64,000 bases of DNA from Paractinoplanes tereljensis. Lineage in GTDB: Bacteria; Actinomycetota; Actinomycetes; Mycobacteriales; Micromonosporaceae. The position numbers and the translations under genes were made by a program. Location of the stretch: NCBI RefSeq assembly GCF_016862435.1, contig NZ_BOMY01000022.1:496001-560000 (forward strand), given 5' to 3'. Below, piece after piece: positions 7,323 to 14,113 of this stretch. Within the stretch, counting starts at the first letter, position 1. Each line of letters begins with the position of its first letter. The notes beneath the pieces were generated by a model. That model made no database searches. It was not told the origin of the DNA and saw only the letters and a program-made list of their open reading frames with translations.

Positions 7323-7763
7323 ATGGAACACCTGCCGAGTTGGCTGCTCAATCAGAACGCCGCTTACGCGGGTCGACTCGTCAGCGAGGGCTTCTCGGCG
7401 GCCGGCGCGCGCGGCTACCACTACCGCGTCCTGACCTCATTGGACACCGAGGGACCGACCACCCAAGCCAACCTCGGCCGCCGCACCGGCATCTACCCTA
7501 GCGACATGGTCGCGACCATCAACGACCTCCAGGCCAACGGCTACGTCATGCGCAGCATGGACAAGACGGACAAGCGCCGCTACCTCGTCACCATCACCCC
7601 GACCGGCCGGAAGCGCGCCAAAGAACTCACCAAGACCGTGGCCTCGATCCAGGACTCACTGCTCGAGCCGCTGGATGAAACCGAGCGCGAAGAACTCACC
7701 CGCCTGCTTGTCAAGCTGCACAAGCACCACAAGCAAGGGATTCCCCCGTTGCCCAGCATGTAA
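7323..7763 (+). CDS. MarR family transcriptional regulator
   Basis: 146 residues, ATG 7323, with AGGG in the last unit of the array as a possible ribosome site. The winged helix lies at about residues 28-98: TQANLGRRTGIYPSDMVATI is the recognition segment, and the wing has DKTDKRRYLV followed by TPTGRKRAKEL. The dimerisation helices at both ends are present. MarR proteins normally repress their own gene and a divergent neighbour until a phenolic or lipophilic ligand binds, so the epoxide hydrolase is the obvious target. It uses more AAG/AAA lysine codons at its C-terminus than its neighbours. Confidence 0.9.
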   Translation: MEHLPSWLLNQNAAYAGRLVSEGFSAAGARGYHYRVLTSLDTEGPTTQANLGRRTGIYPSDMVATINDLQANGYVMRSMDKTDKRRYLVTITPTGRKRAKELTKTVASIQDSLLEPLDETEREELTRLLVKLHKHHKQGIPPLPSM

Positions 7764-7784
7764 GAAAACATTCAAGCTCGTCGA

Positions 7785-9119
7785 ATGATTAGACGCATTA
7801 TCCCGGCTCTGCTCGCGATCGTTGCGGGCATCGCCGTGCCGGCCACCCCGGCCCACGCAGCGGCCGACGCGACCCGTACTCCGGCCACCCCGGCGTACAC
7901 GATCAGCCTGACCAGTAACGCCACCGGCGGGGTCTGGACCGGGCACGAGAGCGTCACCTTCACCAACGCCTCCGCGGTCGCCCTCACCGAGGTCTACCTG
8001 CGGTTGTGGGACAACGCGCACGGCACCTGCACCACCCTGCCGATCAAGGTCAGCAACGTCACCGGTGGCACCGCAGGCACGCTCGAGGTCGCCTGCACGG
8101 CCCTGAAGATCACGCTGTCGGCACCGCTGGCCCAGGGTGCGAGCGGCAGCATCGGCTTCGACGTGTCGATCACGGTCACCGAGGGGATCGACCGGTTCGG
8201 CCACAACGGCAGCTACTACTACATCGGCAACGCGATCCCGGTGCTCGCGGTCCGCGACGCGGCCGGCTGGCACCTCGACCCGTACACCAACAACGGGGAG
8301 AGCTTCTACGCGCTCGCCTCGGACTACACCGTGAGCCTCGATCACCCGAGCACCATCTCGGCGCCGGCCACCGGCACGTCGACCGACACGGCCGGCAGCA
8401 CCGGCCGTACGGTCACGAAGGCCGCCGGGAAGCAGGTGCGGGAGTTCGCCTGGGCCGCCGGGCCGTTCAAGAAGATCTCCGGGACCACCGCGGGTGGCGT
8501 GGCCGTCAACGTCTACTCGGTGAGCTCGATCAGCACCACCAACGCCAACTCCATGCTCAGCACGGCCAAGGCCGCCCTGGATGCGCACTCCGGCCGGTTC
8601 GGCGCCTACCCGTACGGCGAGGCCGACGTGGTCCTGGACAACGGCTACTGGTTCGGTGGGATGGAGTACCCGGGCTTCGTACTCGACGTGGTCAGCTCCA
8701 CCGCCCTGGCCCACGAGCTGGCGCACCAGTGGTTCTACGGGATCGTCGGCGACGACGAGTACACGACGCCGTGGCTGGACGAGGGCTTCACCGATTACGC
8801 CACCGACCTGTACTTCAACAAGACCGGCTCGGGCTGCGGCATCACCTGGCAGTCGTCGGCGGAGAAGCTGACCAACTCGATGGCCTACTGGGACGCGCAC
8901 TCGAGCCGCTACAGCACCGTGATCTACGGATACGGCAAGTGCACGTTGCACGATCTGCGCCGTCTGATCGGCACCACCGCCATGACAAACCTGCTCAAGT
9001 CGTACGCCGCGAGTCACTGGTACGGCGTCTCGACGGTCGCCGACTTCAAGGCCGCCGCGCAGGCCGCCACCACGACCGACCTGACCTCGTTCTGGGCCAC
9101 GCACCGAGTCGAGGGATAA
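7785..9119 (+). CDS. Secreted M1 family zinc aminopeptidase
   Basis: 444 residues. Residues 1-25 form a signal peptide ending PAHA, so the enzyme is exported. The N-terminal beta-sandwich (about 35-200) precedes a thermolysin-like catalytic domain with HELAH at 310-314 and the third zinc ligand Glu333 in WLDEGF, giving the HEXXH-x18-E pattern of gluzincins. The exopeptidase motif region reads WFGGMEYPG. At 444 residues it lacks the large C-terminal helical domain of long M1 enzymes. It probably trims extracellular peptides. It stands alone, 21 bp after marR, and is followed by a strong bidirectional terminator. Confidence 0.92.
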   Translation: MIRRIIPALLAIVAGIAVPATPAHAAADATRTPATPAYTISLTSNATGGVWTGHESVTFTNASAVALTEVYLRLWDNAHGTCTTLPIKVSNVTGGTAGTLEVACTALKITLSAPLAQGASGSIGFDVSITVTEGIDRFGHNGSYYYIGNAIPVLAVRDAAGWHLDPYTNNGESFYALASDYTVSLDHPSTISAPATGTSTDTAGSTGRTVTKAAGKQVREFAWAAGPFKKISGTTAGGVAVNVYSVSSISTTNANSMLSTAKAALDAHSGRFGAYPYGEADVVLDNGYWFGGMEYPGFVLDVVSSTALAHELAHQWFYGIVGDDEYTTPWLDEGFTDYATDLYFNKTGSGCGITWQSSAEKLTNSMAYWDAHSSRYSTVIYGYGKCTLHDLRRLIGTTAMTNLLKSYAASHWYGVSTVADFKAAAQAATTTDLTSFWATHRVEG

Positions 9120-9155
9120 AAAAAACGGGCCGCCGGAGACAATCCGGCGGCCCGT
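9117..9155. terminator. Bidirectional intrinsic terminator
   Basis: A 13-bp perfect stem, ACGGGCCGCCGGA (9125-9137) with its complement (9143-9155), has a 5-nt loop. Eight A residues directly before it give a T-run on the minus strand, a classic intrinsic terminator for the NlpC/P60 gene; the hairpin also lies just after the M1 peptidase stop. Confidence 0.85.
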
Positions 9156-9168
9156 AACTACAAGATCT

Positions 9169-10161
9169 CTAGCCCGGTCGCCGATATCCGGCGATCGGTC
9201 CTCGCTCGATCGTCGCCATCCGCACATGGTCGCCCGTGTGCGGGGCGTGCACCACCATGCCGCCACCGATATAGATGGCCACGTGGTGGAGGCTGCCCGG
9301 ATAGTAGAAGACCAGGTCGCCCGGTTGCAGTTCGCTGCGGGAGACCGCCTTGCCCTCGTTCCACTGGTCTTTCGTGTAGTGCTCGAGGGAGACGCCCACG
9401 CTGGCCCACGCCGCCTGCGTCAGGCCCGAGCAGTCGTAACTGTTCGGACCGTTGGAACCGAAGACGTAGGGCTTGCCGATGAGGTCGCAGGCACGCTGCG
9501 CCGCACGGCCACCCTTGTCGTTGGAGTAGGTGACGGGACACGGACCGGTCTTGTACGGGCCGTCCGACTCGCCGGCCGCCCCGTACGCCTGGATCCGCAG
9601 TTTCTGCAGGTCGTTGATCTTCTTTTCGATCGCCGCCTTGCGCTTGCCGAGGTCGGCGTCGCGCGCGGCGATCGAGCTGGTCAGCACGTCCAGGTCCGAC
9701 TTGGTACTCGCGTACTTGTCGCGAAGTTTCGCGACGCCGGCGATCTGGTCCTGCTGATGGCGTGCCAGCTGATCGAGGTAGGTCAGCTTGGCGGTCAGCC
9801 CGGTCGGCGATCCGGTGATGATCATGGCGTTGAGCGCGTTCGGTGAGCCCTGCATGTACGCGTCCGTCGCCAGACCCCGCACCTGTGACAGCGCGACGTC
9901 GACCTGCACCTGCAGCGGGGTGATCTGCGAGGCGAGCTTCTTCTGCTGAGCCTGGTTCTTGAGCAGTTTGCCGTGCACGTCGTTGTACTGCTCGATGACC
10001 GGCTCGAGTTCGTTCCACTGCTTGTCGATCTGGGCCTCGACGCTGGCCGGGGAGGGTGCCGCCTGCGCCACGGAGGGTCCGGTGACAACGATCCCGGCCG
10101 CCGCGACGACACAGACGAGTCCACGCAGAACTGCGGCGCGTCGCGCCCCAATCCGTTTCAC
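9169..10161 (-). CDS. Secreted NlpC/P60 peptidoglycan hydrolase
   Basis: 330 residues. A signal peptide spans about 1-35 (ending AQA), followed by a long coiled-coil region (about 40-195) typical of RipA-like hydrolases, and a C-terminal NlpC/P60 domain from about 215. The catalytic cysteine is Cys244 in YDCSGL, the catalytic histidine His293 in HHVAIYIG, and the third polar residue His305 in VVHAP. Such enzymes cut gamma-D-Glu to diaminopimelate bonds in peptidoglycan stems during growth and division. The coiled coil probably keeps the enzyme autoinhibited or binds a partner. Expression is expected to be controlled by the c-di-AMP riboswitch immediately upstream. Confidence 0.93.
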   Translation of the reverse strand: MKRIGARRAAVLRGLVCVVAAAGIVVTGPSVAQAAPSPASVEAQIDKQWNELEPVIEQYNDVHGKLLKNQAQQKKLASQITPLQVQVDVALSQVRGLATDAYMQGSPNALNAMIITGSPTGLTAKLTYLDQLARHQQDQIAGVAKLRDKYASTKSDLDVLTSSIAARDADLGKRKAAIEKKINDLQKLRIQAYGAAGESDGPYKTGPCPVTYSNDKGGRAAQRACDLIGKPYVFGSNGPNSYDCSGLTQAAWASVGVSLEHYTKDQWNEGKAVSRSELQPGDLVFYYPGSLHHVAIYIGGGMVVHAPHTGDHVRMATIERGPIAGYRRPG

Positions 10162-10182
10162 GTAGGTGCGTAGTCCTTTCTT

Positions 10183-10320
10183 CCCTCGGCCGCCGACCGG
10201 GTTAGCTGACGGGTTCGAGCGGGAAGCGCGCCCGGCCGCCGGAATTGCGCGGCTTCACCCCAACTACACGGGTCCCCGGTTCGCCACGAATGGCGATTAG
10301 GCGGTGGTCCGTCAGATCGC
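10183..10320 (-). promoter_or_regulatory. Cyclic di-AMP riboswitch (ydaO/yuaA type)
   Basis: The 5' leader of the NlpC/P60 gene contains the conserved ydaO-class landmarks in order on the minus strand: an ACCGGGGACCC block, GGGGTGAAG, and AACCCGTCAGCTAACCC followed by GGC and a closing CCGAGGG arm. ydaO RNAs bind c-di-AMP and usually turn expression off. They are frequent upstream of cell-wall hydrolase genes in Actinobacteria, which fits here. The outer boundaries are approximate. Confidence 0.85.
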
Positions 10321-10432
10321 CCGGTTGGACGATGGGGGGCTGCCAGACCGGGGACCACCGTACTCCGGATCAAGTCGTTAACTGAAGCAGGCACGACAGG
10401 GAAACTGCTTGCACGCCCTCAACCACGGAGCG

Positions 10433-11338
10433 TTATCTCAACGGCCATTTATCCAGCGCCTCGCCCAGCCACGGCACCACCAGGATCACGGTGGGTAATA
10501 CCAGCAGGCCCAGGGCGGCGGCCGTGACGACCGCGTTGAGGCCGACGGACCGGGTGTGCGACACCGCCAGCCGGGCCATCCGACGGCGCCGCGCATCGCC
10601 CTTCGGGTCGGCCGCCACGCCTTCGGCGAGCGGAACAGCGTCGCTCAACCGCTCCAACGCGGCCCGCAGCGGCCCCGGCCCGGTGCGGCGACTCGCGGCA
10701 TCGTCGGCCACCATCTCCAGCAGCAGGTGTACGGCGTCAAGCGGTGCCCGGCTACGGAGTGGACGCGGCACCGCCCGGTAGAACGCGGTGAACGACTCCA
10801 TCACCACCTCGTGCCGGTGCCGCAGGTGGGTCTGCTCGTGGGCGAGCACCGCGTCGATCTCCGGCCGGTCCAGCACCTGCAGCACGCCGTCGGAGAGCAC
10901 GACCCGGGCTTCCCGGCCGGGCACGCAGTAGGCGAGCGGCAGCGCGCCCTGCAGCACGCGCACGTTGTCGGCGCCGAGTTCCTGCCGCTGCTCGACCCGG
11001 TCGAGCAGGTCGACGAGCAGCCGGTGCCGCTCCCGGCGCACCCGGGAGCGTTTCGAGACGCCGTAGAGCGACCAGAGCAGCCGCAGCACGATCACCGCCG
11101 CGACCACGAGCGCCGCGACCAGAGCGGCCGCGCCAAAGGGCTTGTCCGACGTACGCGTCAGCTCCTCTGGGGCCGCGAGCACGACGCCGAGTGCGCAAAG
11201 CACCCCGGCCAGGGTGATCGCCTGCCAGAGGAAGACGGCGGCAGCCGGCGCCCGGTCGGGCCAGTCGGCATTCGCCAGAATGCCCGGCACGACCAGCGAG
11301 AGCGTCAGGCCGAGCGCACCCAGCAGGAGCGCGGTCAT
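10433..11338 (-). CDS. M56 (BlaR1-like) membrane zinc peptidase
   Basis: 301 residues. Membrane segments are predicted at about 1-22, 35-57, 68-92 and 270-295, with the peptidase loop between the last two. The zinc motif is HEQTH (167-171). In BlaR1/MecR1 systems the M56 peptidase is activated by a stimulus and inactivates the BlaI repressor. This protein lacks the extracellular penicillin-binding domain of true BlaR1, so its signal is unknown. Its ATG overlaps the blaI stop (ATGA), so it is translationally coupled to the repressor. Confidence 0.9.
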   Translation of the reverse strand: MTALLLGALGLTLSLVVPGILANADWPDRAPAAAVFLWQAITLAGVLCALGVVLAAPEELTRTSDKPFGAAALVAALVVAAVIVLRLLWSLYGVSKRSRVRRERHRLLVDLLDRVEQRQELGADNVRVLQGALPLAYCVPGREARVVLSDGVLQVLDRPEIDAVLAHEQTHLRHRHEVVMESFTAFYRAVPRPLRSRAPLDAVHLLLEMVADDAASRRTGPGPLRAALERLSDAVPLAEGVAADPKGDARRRRMARLAVSHTRSVGLNAVVTAAALGLLVLPTVILVVPWLGEALDKWPLR

Positions 11339-11682
11339 CTCTTTTTGGCGGCCTCGATGGCGGCGGCCAGCGCGGACGGCGGGAGCCGGCCGACGAAATA
11401 GGCGAGCGCCGCGTCCTGGTCGGGGCTGGCGGTGAGCGCGTCGAGCATGACCGAGGCGGTCATCTCCTCGCGGGTCTGCGCCGGGGTGTAGCGATAGGCG
11501 CGGTCGGCCTTCTGCTGCACGACCACGCCCTTCTTGGCGAGCCGGTCGAGCACGGTCATCACGGTCGTGTAGGCCAGGTCGCGGTCGCGGCTGAGCCCCT
11601 CGTGCACCTGCCGCACGGTAAGCGGCTCGGCCGAGTCCCACAACTGCGTCATGACCTCGCGTTCGAGGTCCCCGAGTGCCAT
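11335..11682 (-). CDS. BlaI/MecI/CopY family repressor
   Basis: 115 residues from ATG 11682 (AGGATGG upstream); ATG 11691 in the same frame is the alternative. The winged helix covers about residues 1-75 with LGDLEREVMTQLWD, the recognition helix LAYTTVMTVLDRLAKKG and the wing ADRAYRYTPAQ. The C-terminal helices dimerise. BlaI proteins bind short dyads and are released after cleavage through their partner M56 protease, encoded by the next gene. The dyads at 11709-11745 lie between blaI and cydA. Confidence 0.92.
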   Translation of the reverse strand: MALGDLEREVMTQLWDSAEPLTVRQVHEGLSRDRDLAYTTVMTVLDRLAKKGVVVQQKADRAYRYTPAQTREEMTASVMLDALTASPDQDAALAYFVGRLPPSALAAAIEAAKKR

Positions 11683-11708
11683 GTGGCCCATCCTACTGCA
11701 CGGCGTCG

Positions 11709-11745
11709 TACTACGCGTCGTAGTATCTACTACGAGACGTCGTAG
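11709..11745. promoter_or_regulatory. Two BlaI-like operators between blaI and cydA
   Basis: Dyad 1 is TACTACG-CGT-CGTAGTA (11709-11725), perfect. Dyad 2 is CTACTACGA-G-ACGTCGTAG (11727-11745), imperfect. Actinobacterial BlaI sites are TAC/GTA-rich short dyads of this kind. Dyad 2 directly abuts the cydA ribosome site at 11744-11750, so binding should affect both the blaI-M56 and cyd operons. Confidence 0.7.
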
Positions 11746-11755
11746 AGGGGTGCTC

Positions 11756-13120
11756 ATGGACGTGCTGGACCTGACCCGGCTGCAGTTCGCGGTCGTCACG
11801 ATCTACCACTACTTCTTCGTGCCGCTGTCGATCAGCCTGGCCGCGGTGGCGGCCGGTCTGGAGATCGCCTGGCTGCGCACCCGCCGGGAGCGCTATCTCG
11901 ACCTGACCAAGTTCGTCGGCAAGCTGCTGATCGTCACGTTCGCGGTCGGCGTGGTCACCGGGCTCGTCCAGGAGTTCCAGTTCGGGATGGGCTGGAGTGC
12001 GTTCGCCAAGTTCTACGGCGACGTCTTCGGCCCGACGCTGGCCATCGAGGGCATGCTCGCGTTCTTCCTCGAGGCCACGTTCCTGGCCCTGTGGTATTTC
12101 GGCTGGGACCGCCTTCCCCGCCTGCTGCACGCGGCCACCATCGTCATCGTGTCGCTGGGCACGGTCCTGTCGGCGTTCATCATCCTGGCCGCCAACAGCT
12201 TCATGCAGAATCCGATCGCGTACGCGCTGGACCCCACCACCGGACGCGCCCGTCTCACCTCCTTCCACGAGCTGCTGCTCAACAAGGTGAACCTGGCCGC
12301 CTTCCCGCACACCCTGGCCGGCGCGGCGATGGTCGGCGGCGCGCTGCTGCTCGCCATCGCGGTGTGGCGCCTGGCCGCCGAGCCCGCGCATCGCACCCTG
12401 GCCCGGCTGGGCGCCTGGCTGATGGTCGCCGGTGGGGCGATGACCGCGCTGACCGGCGACCACCTCGGCAAGGTGATCACCGAGGTCCAGCCGATGAAGA
12501 TGGCCGCCGCCGAAGCCCTCTACGAGACGACCAAGGGCGCGCCGTTCTCGATCGTCACCACCGGCCCGCCGTTCCCGTCGTTCTCGCTGGATATCCCCTG
12601 GCTGCTGTCGATCCTGGCCAAGGGCTCCCCCGGCGCCACCGTCCAGGGCCTGGACGACCTGCAGGCCCAGTACGCCGCGCAGTACGGCCCCGGCAGCTAC
12701 ATCCCGATGATCCCGGTCGCCTTCTGGACGTTCCGGCTGATGATCGGCGCCGGCATGCTGGCGGCGGCGATCGCCGCCTACTACCTGTGGCGTACGCGTA
12801 AGAACCGCGACGCCCCCACCTGGCTGACCCGCTGGCTGCCGCTGATCCCGGTGTTGCCGGCCGCGGCCAACACGCTCGGCTGGATCTTCACCGAGACCGC
12901 CCGGCAGCCGTGGATCGCCTTCGGCATCTCGAAGGTCGCCGACGGCATCTCCCCCGGCCTGACCAGCGGCGAGGTCCTGGCGTCGCTGATCGGCTTCACG
13001 GTCGTCTACGGCGTGCTGGCCGTCGCCTGGTTCCGGGTGATCCGGCACGTGTCCCGTCAGCCGCTGCACCCCGCCGAAACACCGTCCGAAGATTCCGCCG
13101 AACCCGCGCCCGTCTACTGA
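11756..13120 (+). CDS. cydA: Cytochrome bd ubiquinol/menaquinol oxidase subunit I
   Basis: 454 residues from ATG 11756 with GAGGGG at 11744-11750; the frame is open further upstream but crosses the operators. CydA carries the haems and the quinol site of the terminal oxidase that reduces oxygen to water in the cytoplasmic membrane. Visible are the N-terminal haem-ligand histidine in IYHYFFVPLS, the EFQFGMGW segment, the helix IEGMLAFFLEATFL, the short Q-loop, and the ARQPW signature after GWIFTET. It is the short-Q-loop type of Gram-positives. It begins the cydA-cydB-cydDC operon. Confidence 0.96.
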   Translation: MDVLDLTRLQFAVVTIYHYFFVPLSISLAAVAAGLEIAWLRTRRERYLDLTKFVGKLLIVTFAVGVVTGLVQEFQFGMGWSAFAKFYGDVFGPTLAIEGMLAFFLEATFLALWYFGWDRLPRLLHAATIVIVSLGTVLSAFIILAANSFMQNPIAYALDPTTGRARLTSFHELLLNKVNLAAFPHTLAGAAMVGGALLLAIAVWRLAAEPAHRTLARLGAWLMVAGGAMTALTGDHLGKVITEVQPMKMAAAEALYETTKGAPFSIVTTGPPFPSFSLDIPWLLSILAKGSPGATVQGLDDLQAQYAAQYGPGSYIPMIPVAFWTFRLMIGAGMLAAAIAAYYLWRTRKNRDAPTWLTRWLPLIPVLPAAANTLGWIFTETARQPWIAFGISKVADGISPGLTSGEVLASLIGFTVVYGVLAVAWFRVIRHVSRQPLHPAETPSEDSAEPAPVY

Positions 13121-13132
13121 GGGGACAGCTCC

Positions 13133-14113
13133 GTGATCACCTTCTGGTTCTGGATCGTCGTACTCGCCTGGGTCCTGTTCTTCGTCCTCGAGGGTTTCGA
13201 TTTCGGCGTGGGAGTTCTAGAACCCCTCCTGGGCCGGGACGACCACGAGCGCGGCGCGATCGTCCGCACGATCGGACCGTTCTGGGACGGCAACGAGGTG
13301 TGGCTGGTGGCCGCGATCGGGGTGACGTTCGCGGCGTTCCCCGCCTGGTACAGCGCCCTGCTCTCCGGTCTGTATCTCCCGATGGCCGGTCTTCTACTAC
13401 TGCTGGCCGTCCGAGGTGTAACTCTCGAGTTCCGCGGCAAGGGCCCCGATGCCGCCTGGCGGCGGCGCTGCGACCTGTTCCTGGCGCTGAGCTCGGGCGC
13501 GATCGTGCTGCTGTGGGGTGCGTTGCTGGCCGTCTTCGTCCAGGGCCTGGCGCTGGGCCCCGACGGTTCGGTGCGCGGCGGCGGCCTGTCCCGCAGCCTC
13601 GACCCGATCCTCACCCCCGCGGCCGCCCTGGGCGCCGCCGCGGCTCTCTTCGCCGCGCTGCTGCTGGGCGCCACCTTCCTGGCCCTGCGCACCACCGGCC
13701 CGGTCCGCCGCCGGGCCCGCACCCTGGCCCGCTGGCTGGGCACCGGCGGCGCGGCCGTGCTGGTGCTGGCCGGGATAGCGATGTCGTCCCGCCTGGTCCT
13801 GGCCGCCGCCGCGATCTCGCTGGCGGCCGGCATGCTGGCCCGCAACGGCCGCGAGGCGCTGGCCTTCGCCACCACCGCCCTGGCCGTAGCCGGCGCGGTG
13901 GTGGCGGTGCTGACCGCCCACGGCCACGTGGTCCTGCCCAGCACCCTCAACGACTCCTGGTCACTGACGATGACCGCGGCCGCCGCCACCCCCACCGCCC
14001 TGACCTTGCTGACCGAGTTCGGCGTGGTGATCCTGCCGGGCGTCCTGGCCTACCAGGCGTTTTCGTACGTGGTCTTCCGCCGCCGGGTAGCCAGCGAACG
14101 GGTCCCGTCATGA
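13133..14113 (+). CDS. cydB: Cytochrome bd oxidase subunit II
   Basis: 326 residues from GTG 13133, with GAGGGGAC at 13120-13127 at good spacing. CydB is the haem-free membrane partner that stabilises CydA. The N-terminus FVLEGFDFGVGVL and the segment GPFWDGNEVWLV are family signatures, and about eight hydrophobic helices follow. The gene lies 12 bp after cydA and its stop overlaps the start of cydDC (ATGA), so the operon is tightly coupled. Confidence 0.96.
   Translation: MITFWFWIVVLAWVLFFVLEGFDFGVGVLEPLLGRDDHERGAIVRTIGPFWDGNEVWLVAAIGVTFAAFPAWYSALLSGLYLPMAGLLLLLAVRGVTLEFRGKGPDAAWRRRCDLFLALSSGAIVLLWGALLAVFVQGLALGPDGSVRGGGLSRSLDPILTPAAALGAAAALFAALLLGATFLALRTTGPVRRRARTLARWLGTGGAAVLVLAGIAMSSRLVLAAAAISLAAGMLARNGREALAFATTALAVAGAVVAVLTAHGHVVLPSTLNDSWSLTMTAAAATPTALTLLTEFGVVILPGVLAYQAFSYVVFRRRVASERVPS

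Noticed and set aside
10181..10400. Possible small protein in the riboswitch region.
   Set aside because: Conserved ydaO elements explain the sequence; no start with ribosome site.
12910..14109. In-frame 5' extension of the cydDC reading frame by about 400 codons.
   Set aside because: It runs antiparallel in meaning through cydA and cydB, has no family match, and ATG 14110 overlaps the cydB stop exactly as in coupled operons.
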